DNA of 64,000 nucleotides from UBA2767 sp965228625 (GTDB lineage Bacteria > Pseudomonadota > Alphaproteobacteria > Rhizobiales > Methyloligellaceae). The position numbers and the translations under genes were made by a program. This document shows, piece by piece, positions 43,812 to 52,432 of this stretch. The notes under the pieces were generated by a model. That model searched no databases and was not told the DNA's origin. It saw only the letters and a list, made by a program, of their open reading frames with translations. The stretch spans positions 310,001 to 374,000 of the forward strand of contig OZ245829.1 of NCBI GenBank assembly GCA_965228625.1, read 5' to 3'. Numbering within the stretch: position 1 is the first letter of the stretch; every line of letters starts with the position of its first letter.

Positions 43812-45053
43812 ATGCGCGAGAACACATCCCGGCAAAGCGACCCGGTCATCTTTGAAATCGGCTGCTGGCGATTTGATACCGCCGCTCGCGACCTCGGCGA
43901 CGGGGTCCGGTCGCGACGCCTGACGCCGAAGGCTGCGGCGGTGCTTGCCATGCTTGCCGAGGCGGACGGACAATTGGTGACCCGTGCAGAGTTGCTCGAT
44001 CGGGTCTGGCCTGATGCCGATATCTGCGAAGAGGCCCTGACCCACTCTGTGGCTGAAATCCGCAGGGCCCTGGGCGACAGCAAGGCACGCGTGATGCTCG
44101 AAACGGTACACGGGACCGGCTACCGTTTGCGCGAACCGGTTCGTGTGGTCTCCGGCGATGAACCGCCGAAGGCGCTCGAGCTGGGAACGGATTTCGACCT
44201 CGACGCCTATCTGGATTTCAGCGAGGCGCGCCGTCTGTGCGAGCGGGATGGAGAGCGCGCATTGCCGGAGGCGGTGGAGCTTTGCGGCACGGCCGCTGCG
44301 CGGGCGCCGGACTACGCACCGATCCTGTCCGAACATGCGGCCCTGATTGCGATGCGTCAGCTCTACTCCAGGAGCGATGGGCACGCACTGGACTATGCTC
44401 TCGACCTGGCCGATCGCGCGGCGGATCTGCGGCCCGACCTCGCCTGCGGGCACGTATCCCGCGGCGTGGTTCTGGCTGCGCTTGGCCACAAAACCAAAGC
44501 CTGCGCAGCCTTCCTGAACGCGATTTCGCGCGACCCGCAGGATTTTCAGGCGCACTATCATTTTGCACGTGCGCTGTTTGCCTTCCGCGATCTGGCTCGC
44601 GCCGGTCGCATGGCCGAATGCGCCGCCAGCCTGCGCCCGGACGATTACCGCCCCCTTTTCCTCGCGGCCTCGTCCTGGTCTGCGCTCGGAAATGCGGAGC
44701 GGGCCCGTTCGGTAGCCGTCACCGGCCTCGCGCGGCTGCGTATCCAGCTCGCTTCAGGCGCGGCAGGTAACCGTCCCGCAAGTGCGCTCAGTCTTTTCCT
44801 GGCGCTCCTCGAACGACACGAAGAGGCCCGTCGCGCGATTGCCGCGCAGGAAAGCACGCGGGATGCACTGCTCTATTACGGCGTTTCCGCATATGCCCTG
44901 TTAGGCGACGTGAACACCGCCCTCGACCGGTTGGAGGGGGTCGTCGACCGCGGATTCCGCCATGCGGACTGGCTGCGGGCCGATCCGACGCTCGAACCGC
45001 TGCGCACGTCTCCCCGTTACAAACGCCTCATGGCGGCGCTCGATCCGACATAG
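43812..45053 (+). CDS. Winged-helix (OmpR/CadC-type) regulator with TPR-like repeats
   Basis: A 413-residue soluble protein. Residues about 15-105 form an OmpR-type winged helix (LTPKAAAVLAMLAEADGQLV, recognition helix ALTHSVAEIRRALGD, wing VHGTGYRL). Residues about 125-400 are helical TPR-like repeats such as AHYHFARALFAFRDLARAGRM. There is no receiver domain or membrane helix, unlike CadC. ATG 43812 follows GGAG by seven bases. It is divergent from the exported rhodanese gene and may control it. A hairpin GATCCGA-TCGGATC overlaps its stop codon but lacks a U tract. Confidence 0.88.
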   Translation: MRENTSRQSDPVIFEIGCWRFDTAARDLGDGVRSRRLTPKAAAVLAMLAEADGQLVTRAELLDRVWPDADICEEALTHSVAEIRRALGDSKARVMLETVHGTGYRLREPVRVVSGDEPPKALELGTDFDLDAYLDFSEARRLCERDGERALPEAVELCGTAAARAPDYAPILSEHAALIAMRQLYSRSDGHALDYALDLADRAADLRPDLACGHVSRGVVLAALGHKTKACAAFLNAISRDPQDFQAHYHFARALFAFRDLARAGRMAECAASLRPDDYRPLFLAASSWSALGNAERARSVAVTGLARLRIQLASGAAGNRPASALSLFLALLERHEEARRAIAAQESTRDALLYYGVSAYALLGDVNTALDRLEGVVDRGFRHADWLRADPTLEPLRTSPRYKRLMAALDPT

Positions 45054-45336
45054 TCGGATCTCGGAAAAGTCTGTAGGGCGTAGGTGCCTTCGCAAAAGCG
45101 GGGCCCGTCGATATTCGTTTGTTTTTCCACATGACCTTTTGAGGGGCGTTTGATCTATGAACTTGTCTTGGAAGAGCGACCTGTACGCATTCCAAAGCAG
45201 ACTATCAAAACAAGAAATTTTTTTCTTAAAATAAATCATCCATTGTATTATAAAAACGTAAGATATATACTTTTATCGGTGATTATTTTCTAATTAGAAC
45301 TTGTTTCAAACAGTTAAACAAATGGGGGACATTCTA
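45054..45336 (+). promoter_or_regulatory. AT-rich upstream region and promoter of the protease-nuclease gene
   Basis: 283 bases, strikingly AT-rich from about 45205 onward compared with all neighbours. A promoter-like pair TTGTAT (45243-45248) and TATACT (45266-45271) is separated by 17 bases. Dense A and T tracts (45205-45240) could act as an UP element or H-NS/Ros-type silencing target. The composition suggests recent acquisition together with the following gene. Confidence 0.5.
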
Positions 45337-47247
45337 ATGGCAAAGAAGCCGGCAAATTCTCGTTCTCTGAGTTCCAAAGATGGCGAACTCAAGAAGGCAC
45401 TACGCCGGTTTGTGCGCGTTCGGGGAGCCGAATACCTCCGTGATCCAAATGTGACTTCAATTGGCGTTGGCCGCAAAAACGGGGATGGTGATATCAGTCT
45501 GGTATTCACCGTGGAGCAAAAAGCCGAAACATCTGTTCTGGAGGCCCTCGGTACCAAGGAGCTCCCGACAAGCATTGATGTTGAGGGTTTCACGGTGCCA
45601 ACAGATGTAATTGAGCGTAGCTATGAGTCTTCCCTTGAGCTCGTCAAAACTGAGGCCACAGACGTTCGCAAAATGCGCGTCGACCCATTGTTGCCTGGCG
45701 TCAGCGTTTCCCATCCCGATGGATCCGCTGGAACCATTGGGATGATTGTCTTTGATGCGGAAACAGGCGCTCCCTGCATCCTCTCGAACTGGCATGTACT
45801 TCACGGCAACACAGGAGCTGTCGGTGATTCCGTTGTTCAACCGGGCCCATTCGACGATAACGACACTGCAGCCAATCATTGCGGCACCTTGTTGCGGAGC
45901 CATCTCGGTGCAGCCGGAGATTGTGCAATCGCGCGCATTCGAATGCGTGACTTCGATCGGCAAATATTCGACCTGGGGGTTGTGCCAAGCAGAATGGCGG
46001 AAGTCGACATAGACGATAAGGTCGTTAAGTCCGGCAGAACAACCGATGTTACCTACGGGATCGTCCGTCGCATCGATGTAATGGCTAAGATCGACTACGA
46101 ATTTCCGACAGGTATTGTCGCAATAGGTGGTTTTGAAATTGGAGTTGATTCCATGAATCTGCCCGCGGATCACGAAATCAGCATGGGTGGCGATTCAGGG
46201 TCAGCGTGGATGATAGCGGACAAGAATGGCGGACCAACGGATGTATTTGCGGGACTACACTTTGCCGGTGAGGGCGCTGGAAACCCAGATGAGCATGCGC
46301 TCGCATGTTATCCCCGATCAGTGCAGAAGAAGCTACGTTTTGACCTGGAGCCGCCGGGTGATCTCAGTTTTGATGACGATGATGTCGAGGCAATTGGGCG
46401 GCGCAACGGATTTGATACGGACTTCCTGGGCATAAGCGCGCCGATGCCCGAGATGTCTCTGGCCATCAAACGAGATGCTGTGAATTTCGGCCGCAACCAG
46501 ACGATCCCGTACACTCATTTTTCGGTATGTCTCAGTGCAAATCGTCGTCTTGCTCGATTTGTTGCATGGAACATAGACGGTGCGCGCAAGGTAGTGCTTG
46601 GTCGGCACAAGTTCCGGTTAGATAATCGGATTGATGCATCTTTTCAGCACGATGACTCCCTTTACAAAAACAACAAGCTTGACCGTGGCCACATTGCTCG
46701 CCGCGCCGATTTGGCATGGGGTGCGGTTAAGGAAGCAAGACAGGCGAACAAGGACTCTTTTTTCTTCACGAACGTTGCGCCCCAGCACGAGAGATTTAAT
46801 CAATCAAAAAGAGGGGGGCTTTGGGGCAGACTGGAAAACCTGGTTCTGGAACAGGCAACCACACAGGACATCCGCGTCTCGGTGATTAGTGGGCCTGTGT
46901 TTCATGATGATGATCCTGAGTACAGAGGTGCCAGTATTCCGCGAGAGTTCTGGAAGTTGATCGCGTATCGCGGACCCGATGGCGCATTGACTTCTGCGTC
47001 ATTCGTACTTTCACAGAACAATATGCTGCAAGATATTGAAACAATTGACTTCGATCCATTTCGCTTGTTTCAGGTTTCCATATCTGCTCTCGAGAAACGC
47101 ACTGGGCTCACTTTTTCTGCGTACGCCAGTGCCGATGTTCTGGCCAACCCTGAGCGGATATCGGTTGGAAGCGCTGTTTCGGATCTGATTACCGAAGGAC
47201 TGCGTAGTGAACGTGAGGTCTTTGACGAAATGGGGATCGTTCTCTGA
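45337..47247 (+). CDS. Trypsin-like serine protease fused to DNA/RNA non-specific endonuclease
   Basis: A 636-residue two-enzyme protein with no signal peptide. Residues about 95-320 are a trypsin-like protease with triad H153 (SNWHVLHG), D195 (GDCAIARI) and S287 (MGGDSGSAW). Residues about 395-600 are a NUC1-type nuclease: D449-R-G-H452 catalytic motif, N479, N488 and E500 in place to bind Mg, and W496 in the GGLWGRLEN helix. An N-terminal segment (about 25-90) with a VPTDVIE motif is typical of bacterial trypsin-like conflict proteins. ATG 45337 follows GGGGGA by eight bases. Single gene, AT-rich, next to GC-rich host genes, so probably acquired. Both catalytic sets are intact. A role in defence or conflict is inferred, not shown. 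Confidence 0.92.
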   Translation: MAKKPANSRSLSSKDGELKKALRRFVRVRGAEYLRDPNVTSIGVGRKNGDGDISLVFTVEQKAETSVLEALGTKELPTSIDVEGFTVPTDVIERSYESSLELVKTEATDVRKMRVDPLLPGVSVSHPDGSAGTIGMIVFDAETGAPCILSNWHVLHGNTGAVGDSVVQPGPFDDNDTAANHCGTLLRSHLGAAGDCAIARIRMRDFDRQIFDLGVVPSRMAEVDIDDKVVKSGRTTDVTYGIVRRIDVMAKIDYEFPTGIVAIGGFEIGVDSMNLPADHEISMGGDSGSAWMIADKNGGPTDVFAGLHFAGEGAGNPDEHALACYPRSVQKKLRFDLEPPGDLSFDDDDVEAIGRRNGFDTDFLGISAPMPEMSLAIKRDAVNFGRNQTIPYTHFSVCLSANRRLARFVAWNIDGARKVVLGRHKFRLDNRIDASFQHDDSLYKNNKLDRGHIARRADLAWGAVKEARQANKDSFFFTNVAPQHERFNQSKRGGLWGRLENLVLEQATTQDIRVSVISGPVFHDDDPEYRGASIPREFWKLIAYRGPDGALTSASFVLSQNNMLQDIETIDFDPFRLFQVSISALEKRTGLTFSAYASADVLANPERISVGSAVSDLITEGLRSEREVFDEMGIVL

Positions 47248-47288
47248 CCAATCTTTCGACAGTGGTATTCGTGGCCTCGATATCGCCT

Positions 47289-47933
47289 TTACCTGGCGAG
47301 GGCTTCGAGATCATCCAGTTTGAGCCGGCCTTCGATCACAAACCGGCTCTCGCCGCGCGGACCGACAACCAGAATCTCGCCCTCCGCCAGGCTCTCGCCC
47401 GTGGCCGCACGGCCGAGATTGCCATGGGCCACGAACAGGATGTTGACACCTTCGGGCGGGGACAGCGACAGGCGGTTGCGGGCGCGGGCGACGACAGCGT
47501 CACGGCCGCCGAAATAGTTCGCAGACCGCAGGTTCATGATGTCCGTGGTCGCTTCGACCTCGAGGCCGGACATGAGCCGGGCCGTTTCCATGGTTCGGCA
47601 GTAGGGGCTGGCATATGCGCGGCCCAGCGGCACGGCGAGTGCGCGCAATGCGGCCCCGAACCGCCGGGCCTGATCGCGGCCCACATCGGAGAGTTGCCGG
47701 ACCTTCGCCGGGTCGCAACTGGTCCATTCACCGCGCGCGTTGATCTTGTCGCGCTGCGACCAGTCGGTTGCCGCGTGGCGGACATACAGGTTGAACCCGC
47801 CCACGCGCAGCTTCGCAATCAGCGCCGCCGGCTCGGGCTCCGCTGTTTGTGAGAACGCTGTCTCCGCAATCGCCACGAAAAGCAGGAACAACGCCAGACC
47901 ACGAAGCAGTCCGGAAAGAGTGGTCATCCGCAT
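47289..47933 (-). CDS. Exported histidine phosphatase family protein
   Basis: A 214-residue precursor. A hydrophobic segment (about 10-28) is a signal peptide, likely cleaved near TAFSQ. The catalytic RHG-like motif appears as YVRHAATDWS (phospho-accepting His at about 53), and the second His lies in ILFVAHGNLG (about 166-175). Phosphoglycerate-mutase-fold phosphatases of this kind hydrolyse various phosphomonoesters; the substrate is unknown. RHA replaces the commoner RHG. It converges on the protease-nuclease gene. Confidence 0.9.
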   Translation of the reverse strand: MRMTTLSGLLRGLALFLLFVAIAETAFSQTAEPEPAALIAKLRVGGFNLYVRHAATDWSQRDKINARGEWTSCDPAKVRQLSDVGRDQARRFGAALRALAVPLGRAYASPYCRTMETARLMSGLEVEATTDIMNLRSANYFGGRDAVVARARNRLSLSPPEGVNILFVAHGNLGRAATGESLAEGEILVVGPRGESRFVIEGRLKLDDLEALAR

Positions 47934-48044
47934 GGCACCTGGAGCTCACTTCCTCGTCCGCCGATCTTCGGTGAAAAGGCGGGCTGGCTCAACCGGTGCT
48001 TGTAAGCCTCATCGCCACGGAATAAGGAACCGCACCGTCTCTGC

Positions 48045-48857
48045 CTACTGTGCGGTCCAGGCCCCGTCCACGGGAATAGCCGCACCGGTGATGTTGTGGG
48101 CGCGTGGATGGCACAGCCACCCGGCCAGCATGCCGATTTCGGCAGGGTCGGACGTGCGCAGGCTGGGTTGTTTCTCGGCCAGCAGACTGGCGATGCCGGC
48201 CTCGCGGTCGCCGCCGCCCTCCGCGGCCCGGTCCGCGATCTGCGGCTCGACAAGGGCGGTCTCCGTCCAGCCCGGGCAGATGCAGTTGACCGTCACGCCG
48301 CCGGTGTCGCGGGAACCGTGCGCCGCATATTCGAGCGCCGCGACCTTGCTCATGCCCACAAGCCCGAACTTTGCGGCCACATAGGGCGCCTTGTTGACCG
48401 ACGCGACAAGTCCGTGGACCGAGGCGATATTGATCACGCGGCCGTAGCCGCGCGCGCCCATGGCCGGGAGTGCCTGGCGCATGGTGTGGAAGGCGCCGGA
48501 GAGATTGACGGCAATGATCGCATCCCAGATCTCGACCGTCGCCTCGGCGAAACTCACCGTCTGCTGGATCCCGGCATTGTTGACCACGATGTCGGGGCCG
48601 CCCCACTCGGCGATTTCCCCCATCATTGCGTCGATCGCCGCGATGTCGCGCAAGTCGGCATCGAAGCTCCGGCATTCGGGCGAACCGGAACCGGTGATTT
48701 CCGCCTCGGCTTCTGCCAGCGTGTCCGTATCAGCCAGACCATGCACTGCTATTCGCGCGCCGAGCGTTGCCAGTTCCTTTGCAATCGCAAGACCTATCCC
48801 CTGCGCCGATCCCGTGACGAGCGCTGTCTTTCCCTCAAGATACCGATCCATGTTCAC
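48045..48857 (-). CDS. bdhA: D-3-hydroxybutyrate dehydrogenase (short-chain dehydrogenase)
   Basis: A 270-residue NAD-dependent SDR. TGSAQGIG (about 15-22) binds the cofactor and the Ser...Tyr..Lys set lies in NIASVHGLVASVNKAPYVAAK (about 144-164, cited in part). The C-terminal blocks CICPGWTETALVEPQI and EKQPSLRTSDPAEIG, and the closing DGAWTAQ, are characteristic of BdhA, which interconverts D-3-hydroxybutyrate and acetoacetate in polyhydroxybutyrate and ketone metabolism. The GTG at 48857 overlaps the CBS gene stop; ATG 48851 is equally possible. Confidence 0.92.
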   Translation of the reverse strand: MNMDRYLEGKTALVTGSAQGIGLAIAKELATLGARIAVHGLADTDTLAEAEAEITGSGSPECRSFDADLRDIAAIDAMMGEIAEWGGPDIVVNNAGIQQTVSFAEATVEIWDAIIAVNLSGAFHTMRQALPAMGARGYGRVINIASVHGLVASVNKAPYVAAKFGLVGMSKVAALEYAAHGSRDTGGVTVNCICPGWTETALVEPQIADRAAEGGGDREAGIASLLAEKQPSLRTSDPAEIGMLAGWLCHPRAHNITGAAIPVDGAWTAQ

Positions 48858-49288
48858 CCCGCGCGGCGTGTGCGCTTGGACCGCGTCGGCGCATTCTTGG
48901 CGACGAACCGATGCCCCTCCACCAGCTTCAGCAGGTCGAAAGAGCTGATGATGCCCACCACCTGTTTTTCATGCGTGACGATGACGTGATGGATCTTGCG
49001 CCTGCGCATGATACGCGCGGCAACGCTTGCATCGTTATATGCTGGCACCGTGATGACATCGCTGGACATGATGCGGCTCACCGGGGACTCATCCTTGACG
49101 CGACGCGCCAGGTCCGCTGACGAAACAATACCGACCGCTTCCTTGTCGGGGCCGACGATCGGAACCGCGTGTATGCGGTTCTTCTCCATGATGCGGCGCA
49201 GGCGCCCGACCGTGTGATGCGGCTCGGCGCTAATCACGCGTTTGGCCATGAGGTCGGAAATCTTGATGTTCACGTGGGTCTCTCCCAT
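48854..49288 (-). CDS. CBS-domain protein
   Basis: A 144-residue protein made of two CBS motifs (about 10-65 and 70-125; LMAKRVISAEPHHTV and IMSSDVITVPAYNDA at their starts), a module that binds adenosine nucleotides. A basic tail (KRTRRAG) ends it. Its stop codon overlaps the start of bdhA by four bases, so the two are coupled, and it could sense energy state to tune ketone-body use or another target. No catalytic domain is attached. Confidence 0.93.
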   Translation of the reverse strand: MGETHVNIKISDLMAKRVISAEPHHTVGRLRRIMEKNRIHAVPIVGPDKEAVGIVSSADLARRVKDESPVSRIMSSDVITVPAYNDASVAARIMRRRKIHHVIVTHEKQVVGIISSFDLLKLVEGHRFVAKNAPTRSKRTRRAG

Positions 49289-49401
49289 TTCGGCGCCAAT
49301 GCGGCGGGCGAACTTTGCACGATATCCGAGGCGGACTGGCCCGGATCATATTGAGCTTATCCGGGCTGCGCACCCGCTCATTTGCGACAGGTCAAAGGCT
49401 C

Positions 49402-50190
49402 TCACTGCGGCGGATCCAGAGTCTGCAGATAGGCGAGCAGCCCGGCCAGGCTGTCCATGTCGACACATCGAAGCGAGAGCATGTCGGCGAGCGGTGCACC
49501 GTTCCGTATCTTGTGCGCCGCCTGTGCGGGACGGTTGCGGGCAATCCAGCCGAGCGAGGACTTGTCGCCCGGCTCGCCGTAAAGCGGGGCCTTCCCGTCA
49601 GCCTGATGGCACCTTACGCATGTCCCTTCGTAAATGTCCTTCCCACGCAGCGGATCGCCTGTGGCTTTTCCTTGCGCGTCCATCAGGACACTCATGTCAT
49701 GCTGTCCGGCGCTCAGGAACCTCGCGAGTACGAGCAAGAGTTCGCCCGGAATCGGTGTGGTCATGCCGCGGTGCGGCGGCGCAGACATGCGTGCCACCAG
49801 CTCTTCGGGATCCAGGCCCCGGACATCGGCCAGGCTCTTCAGAACCGGAGATGTCGAGCGGTTGCCGAGATGCCCCTCCGCGCCGCGGTAATCCCAGCCG
49901 TGACAGGCGACGCAACGCCACGTGGTAGCAGGCGCAATCTCCACCTCGGCCGGGAACTCCGGGTGGCGTTTGGCGGGTGGCTGACGCCCGAGAAGGGCCC
50001 AATGATTGTCGTAGAGACGACCACCGAGGCTCAACACAGCCGCCTCTCCCGGCCGGACTTGCGGTGTCGTTGGCGTCTGCCCACTGACAGGCAACACGGA
50101 AAGTGCGTAGATCAGTACGCCGGCGAGCACCGATGCACATGCCGCGGCAAACACACTTGCAGATATCTCTGGCAGCCGCCGGATGATCAT
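49402..50190 (-). CDS. Membrane-anchored dihaem cytochrome c
   Basis: A 262-residue periplasmic electron carrier. An N-terminal helix (about 13-33) acts as uncleaved anchor or signal. Two haem c attachment sites are present: CVACH (about 90-94) and CVRCH (about 190-194), each followed by a Met-containing segment (HRGMTTPIPGELL and NGAPLADMLSL) for the sixth ligand. Haem is attached in the periplasm by the Ccm system. ATG 50190 follows GGGAGGG. Its partner oxidase or dehydrogenase is not in the window, although a monohaem cytochrome gene lies 1 kb away. Confidence 0.92.
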   Translation of the reverse strand: MIIRRLPEISASVFAAACASVLAGVLIYALSVLPVSGQTPTTPQVRPGEAAVLSLGGRLYDNHWALLGRQPPAKRHPEFPAEVEIAPATTWRCVACHGWDYRGAEGHLGNRSTSPVLKSLADVRGLDPEELVARMSAPPHRGMTTPIPGELLLVLARFLSAGQHDMSVLMDAQGKATGDPLRGKDIYEGTCVRCHQADGKAPLYGEPGDKSSLGWIARNRPAQAAHKIRNGAPLADMLSLRCVDMDSLAGLLAYLQTLDPPQ

Positions 50191-50302
50191 GGCGGACGCG
50201 CCCTCCCCCATACCGTCAGAATGAGCTTAAGGCATATCCTGCCACTCCGCCGGATCGTGCGAAAGGGACAACGTGTCCCGCCGGATACAGCGGGAGGCCG
50301 GT

Positions 50303-50809
50303 TCAGTCGGCCTGCTTGTGGTGACGAAAAATGATGACATTCCAGTCTTCCGGCACGGGTGCGTTCGCGTCGCGCGTGCACCCAAGCCGTTCGGCGAGCG
50401 CAATGGAGCGCTCATTGTCAGCCGCCACGTAGCTGACGGCGGTGCTCCAGCCGAGATCTTCAAACACGTGTGTCCGGACACGGCGCACGGCCTCCAGCGC
50501 GTAACCCGCACCCTCATGTGCCTGCGACCAGATCGACCAACTCATCTCTTTTTCGGGCCAGCCGGCCGGATACCACGGGCCGACGGAACCCACGGGCTGA
50601 CCGGTTTCCCGCAGCTCCATAACGAATGGCCCACACCCGTTCAGCTCCCAGTGCCCGATGATGCCGGCGAATGCGCGCCATCCTCGTCCCTCGTCCTGAT
50701 CGGAGCCGCCACCGACAAATACAGCCCGGTCTGAGATAAAGAACGCCTGCCAGGTTTGCAGGTCATCGCGCCTGGGCTGTCTGAGAATGAGTCTGTCGGT
50801 CTGAAGCAT
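50303..50809 (-). CDS. GNAT family N-acetyltransferase (RimJ/RimL-like)
   Basis: A 168-residue acetyltransferase starting MLQTDRLILRQPRRDD, a hallmark of the RimJ/RimL branch. The acetyl-CoA region lies near HEGAGYALEAVRRVRTHVF (about 100-118), and the C-terminal strand NERSIALAERLGC completes the fold. It may modify a small molecule or a protein N-terminus. I start at ATG 50809, but alternatives upstream exist. Its start overlaps the remains of a second GNAT gene. Confidence 0.88.
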   Translation of the reverse strand: MLQTDRLILRQPRRDDLQTWQAFFISDRAVFVGGGSDQDEGRGWRAFAGIIGHWELNGCGPFVMELRETGQPVGSVGPWYPAGWPEKEMSWSIWSQAHEGAGYALEAVRRVRTHVFEDLGWSTAVSYVAADNERSIALAERLGCTRDANAPVPEDWNVIIFRHHKQAD

Positions 50810-51135
50810 GAGGAAACTCGCGAGGGGCATGTACCGATCGGACAAGCGGACGAACCAGTTCGATCTCATCACGGATCGGCAAGCCGTAAGCTCCCGTCAG
50901 TGGCAGTTCCGGCTTGAGGGCGCGGGCCGCATCCATCGCACCGATACGGACGTCGCGCAACACGAAACCGCGAGACTGGTAAAAGCGCAATGAATCAAGG
51001 TTGTGATTGGTGGTGATGACCGTGATGGCCTCGTATCCGCGGGCCCGCGCGGACTGTACACAGGTCTCGACCAGCGCCGTCCCGACACCTTGCCCGCTGC
51101 GGACGTCCAGGATGCATCGAGCGCAGCGCCCGTCC
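50763..51135 (-). pseudogene. 5'-truncated GNAT acetyltransferase gene
   Basis: In one open frame this stretch encodes the second half of a GNAT protein: GQGVGTALVETCV (acetyl-CoA loop), ITTNHNLDSLRFYQSRGFVL, then KPELPLTGAYGLPIRDEIEL, a C-terminus I know from intact acetyltransferases. The first half is missing: neither this frame nor the two others upstream carry GNAT-like sequence, and no good start codon exists. The cytochrome gene begins just beyond on the opposite strand. It is most likely a decayed copy. Confidence 0.7.
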
Positions 51136-51229
51136 CTGCGACACTCTTTGATTTGACGCAGTCCTCCGCCTGTCGCAGAAATCCCGACAGAATGGCGCGG
51201 TGCGGAGAGAAGACGGGAGGTTCACGACC

Positions 51230-51700
51230 ATGAGCCGGACGGCAGTGGCCGTGTTGCTTGCGGCAGTTCTGGCCGCGGCAATCGGCTACGTCTACGTCAA
51301 TATTCCGGACGAGGTTCCCATTGGCATCGCATTGCGTCCCGATAACACGAAGCTCGTCAAGGACGGGGGAGCGCTCTATGTGCTGCACTGCGCCGAATGC
51401 CATGGGGAGAACCTTGAGGGACAGCCGAACTGGCGGCAGCGGGACGCGGAAGGCTACCTGCCGGCCCCGCCACACGACGAAACCGGCCATACCTGGCACC
51501 ACGCGGACGAACTGCTGTTCAGGATGACCAAGCACGGGCTCGTGGAGATCGCCGGTGGGGGATACAAGACCAGAATGCCCGCCTATGCTGATATTCTGAG
51601 CGACGAGCAGATCGTCGCCATTCTGAGTTACATCAAGTCGCGCTGGCCGGAGAACATCCGGAAAAGGCACGATCAGCTCAACCAGAGGGCCGCGCGTTAG
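51230..51700 (+). CDS. Membrane-anchored monohaem cytochrome c
   Basis: A 156-residue protein with an N-terminal helix (about 4-22) and one haem c site CAECH (about 58-62). The axial Met is expected in RMPAYADILSDEQIVAILSYIKS (about 115-137, cited in part), typical of class I cytochromes. ATG 51230 follows GGGAGG by nine bases. It may act with the dihaem cytochrome upstream on the opposite strand, carrying electrons in the periplasm. The long basic C-terminus (KRHDQLNQRAAR) is unusual for a small cytochrome. Confidence 0.92.
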   Translation: MSRTAVAVLLAAVLAAAIGYVYVNIPDEVPIGIALRPDNTKLVKDGGALYVLHCAECHGENLEGQPNWRQRDAEGYLPAPPHDETGHTWHHADELLFRMTKHGLVEIAGGGYKTRMPAYADILSDEQIVAILSYIKSRWPENIRKRHDQLNQRAAR

Positions 51701-51744
51701 AGCCTCTTCGATCAAATTCCGAACCGTCACGCGTGCTTGGGCAG

Positions 51745-52125
51745 TCAGGAGAGACTGTTGCTGACTTCAACGAGGTTCGCATCGGGATCCCGGAAATACA
51801 CCGACATCAGCTTCCCGACCGCGCCTGCTTTCTCTGCGGGCCCTTCGACGATCTCGACATTGTTCGACCGAAGCCGGGCGACCACATCTTCAATGGGCAG
51901 ATCGGTCAGGAGGCAGAAATTCCCGCTGCCCGGCACCGTCTTCTCTGCGAGACCGGGCACAGAGTTGGCGTCCTGGACGCTGATTTTATTTGATCCGAAA
52001 TGAAGCGACCATTTGCCGGCGCGTTCCTCGCGCGCCTCCAGACCAAGGACGCGCTGATAAAACTCGAGCGTGGCCTCCACGTCGCGGACGCAAAGGACGA
52101 TGTGGTCGAAGCCATGGATGTTCAT
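51745..52125 (-). CDS. VOC-family protein (glyoxalase/dioxygenase fold)
   Basis: A 126-residue protein with paired beta-alpha-beta-beta-beta units. The first metal-ligand strand is GFDHIVLCVRDVEATLEFYQ and the last is VYFRDPDANLVEVSN with the terminal Glu ligand. This resembles the virulence-protein/glyoxalase-like VOC branch. Possible roles include metal-dependent isomerisation, ring cleavage or antibiotic binding. It stands alone. Confidence 0.9.
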   Translation of the reverse strand: MNIHGFDHIVLCVRDVEATLEFYQRVLGLEAREERAGKWSLHFGSNKISVQDANSVPGLAEKTVPGSGNFCLLTDLPIEDVVARLRSNNVEIVEGPAEKAGAVGKLMSVYFRDPDANLVEVSNSLS

Positions 52126-52191
52126 GCCGGAGTTTTACCGGATGGACGGCATTTCGGCAAAGCGCCTGGGTGCGGATGGCTTCGCTTCGGA

Positions 52192-52380
52192 TCAGAAACG
52201 GGAGCTGATGCGGCTGACCAGGGTGGCGAGCCTCGGCCACGCCGCGCCGGCGCGCACCCGAAACCGCGCAAAGCGCGTTGCGGTCTGTTCCAGCCGTTTC
52301 CCGGTTTTGATGCGGAAATGACGCCGGTCGCGTTCCATGTCGCGCAGGACGGCAGAGGCGGTCTCGAAGTCATACATCAT
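52192..52380 (-). CDS. Possible small basic protein
   Basis: A 62-codon frame beginning MMYDFETASAVLRDMERDRR, with a basic, helical look and no recognised family. It lies in a gap between the VOC and DUF3500 genes. Ribosome-binding site is poor. Called at low confidence because nothing else explains the 300-base gap. Confidence 0.3.
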   Translation of the reverse strand: MMYDFETASAVLRDMERDRRHFRIKTGKRLEQTATRFARFRVRAGAAWPRLATLVSRISSRF

Positions 52381-52432
52381 GCGCGTATATCATGCCTTTG
52401 GGATCAAAAGAACCGTGGTTGCGCTCATGGTT

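Noticed and set aside
45042..45060. Hairpin GATCCGA-TCGGATC over the stop of the wHTH-TPR gene as a terminator
   Set aside because: No U tract follows, so intrinsic termination is unlikely; left only as a note on the gene.
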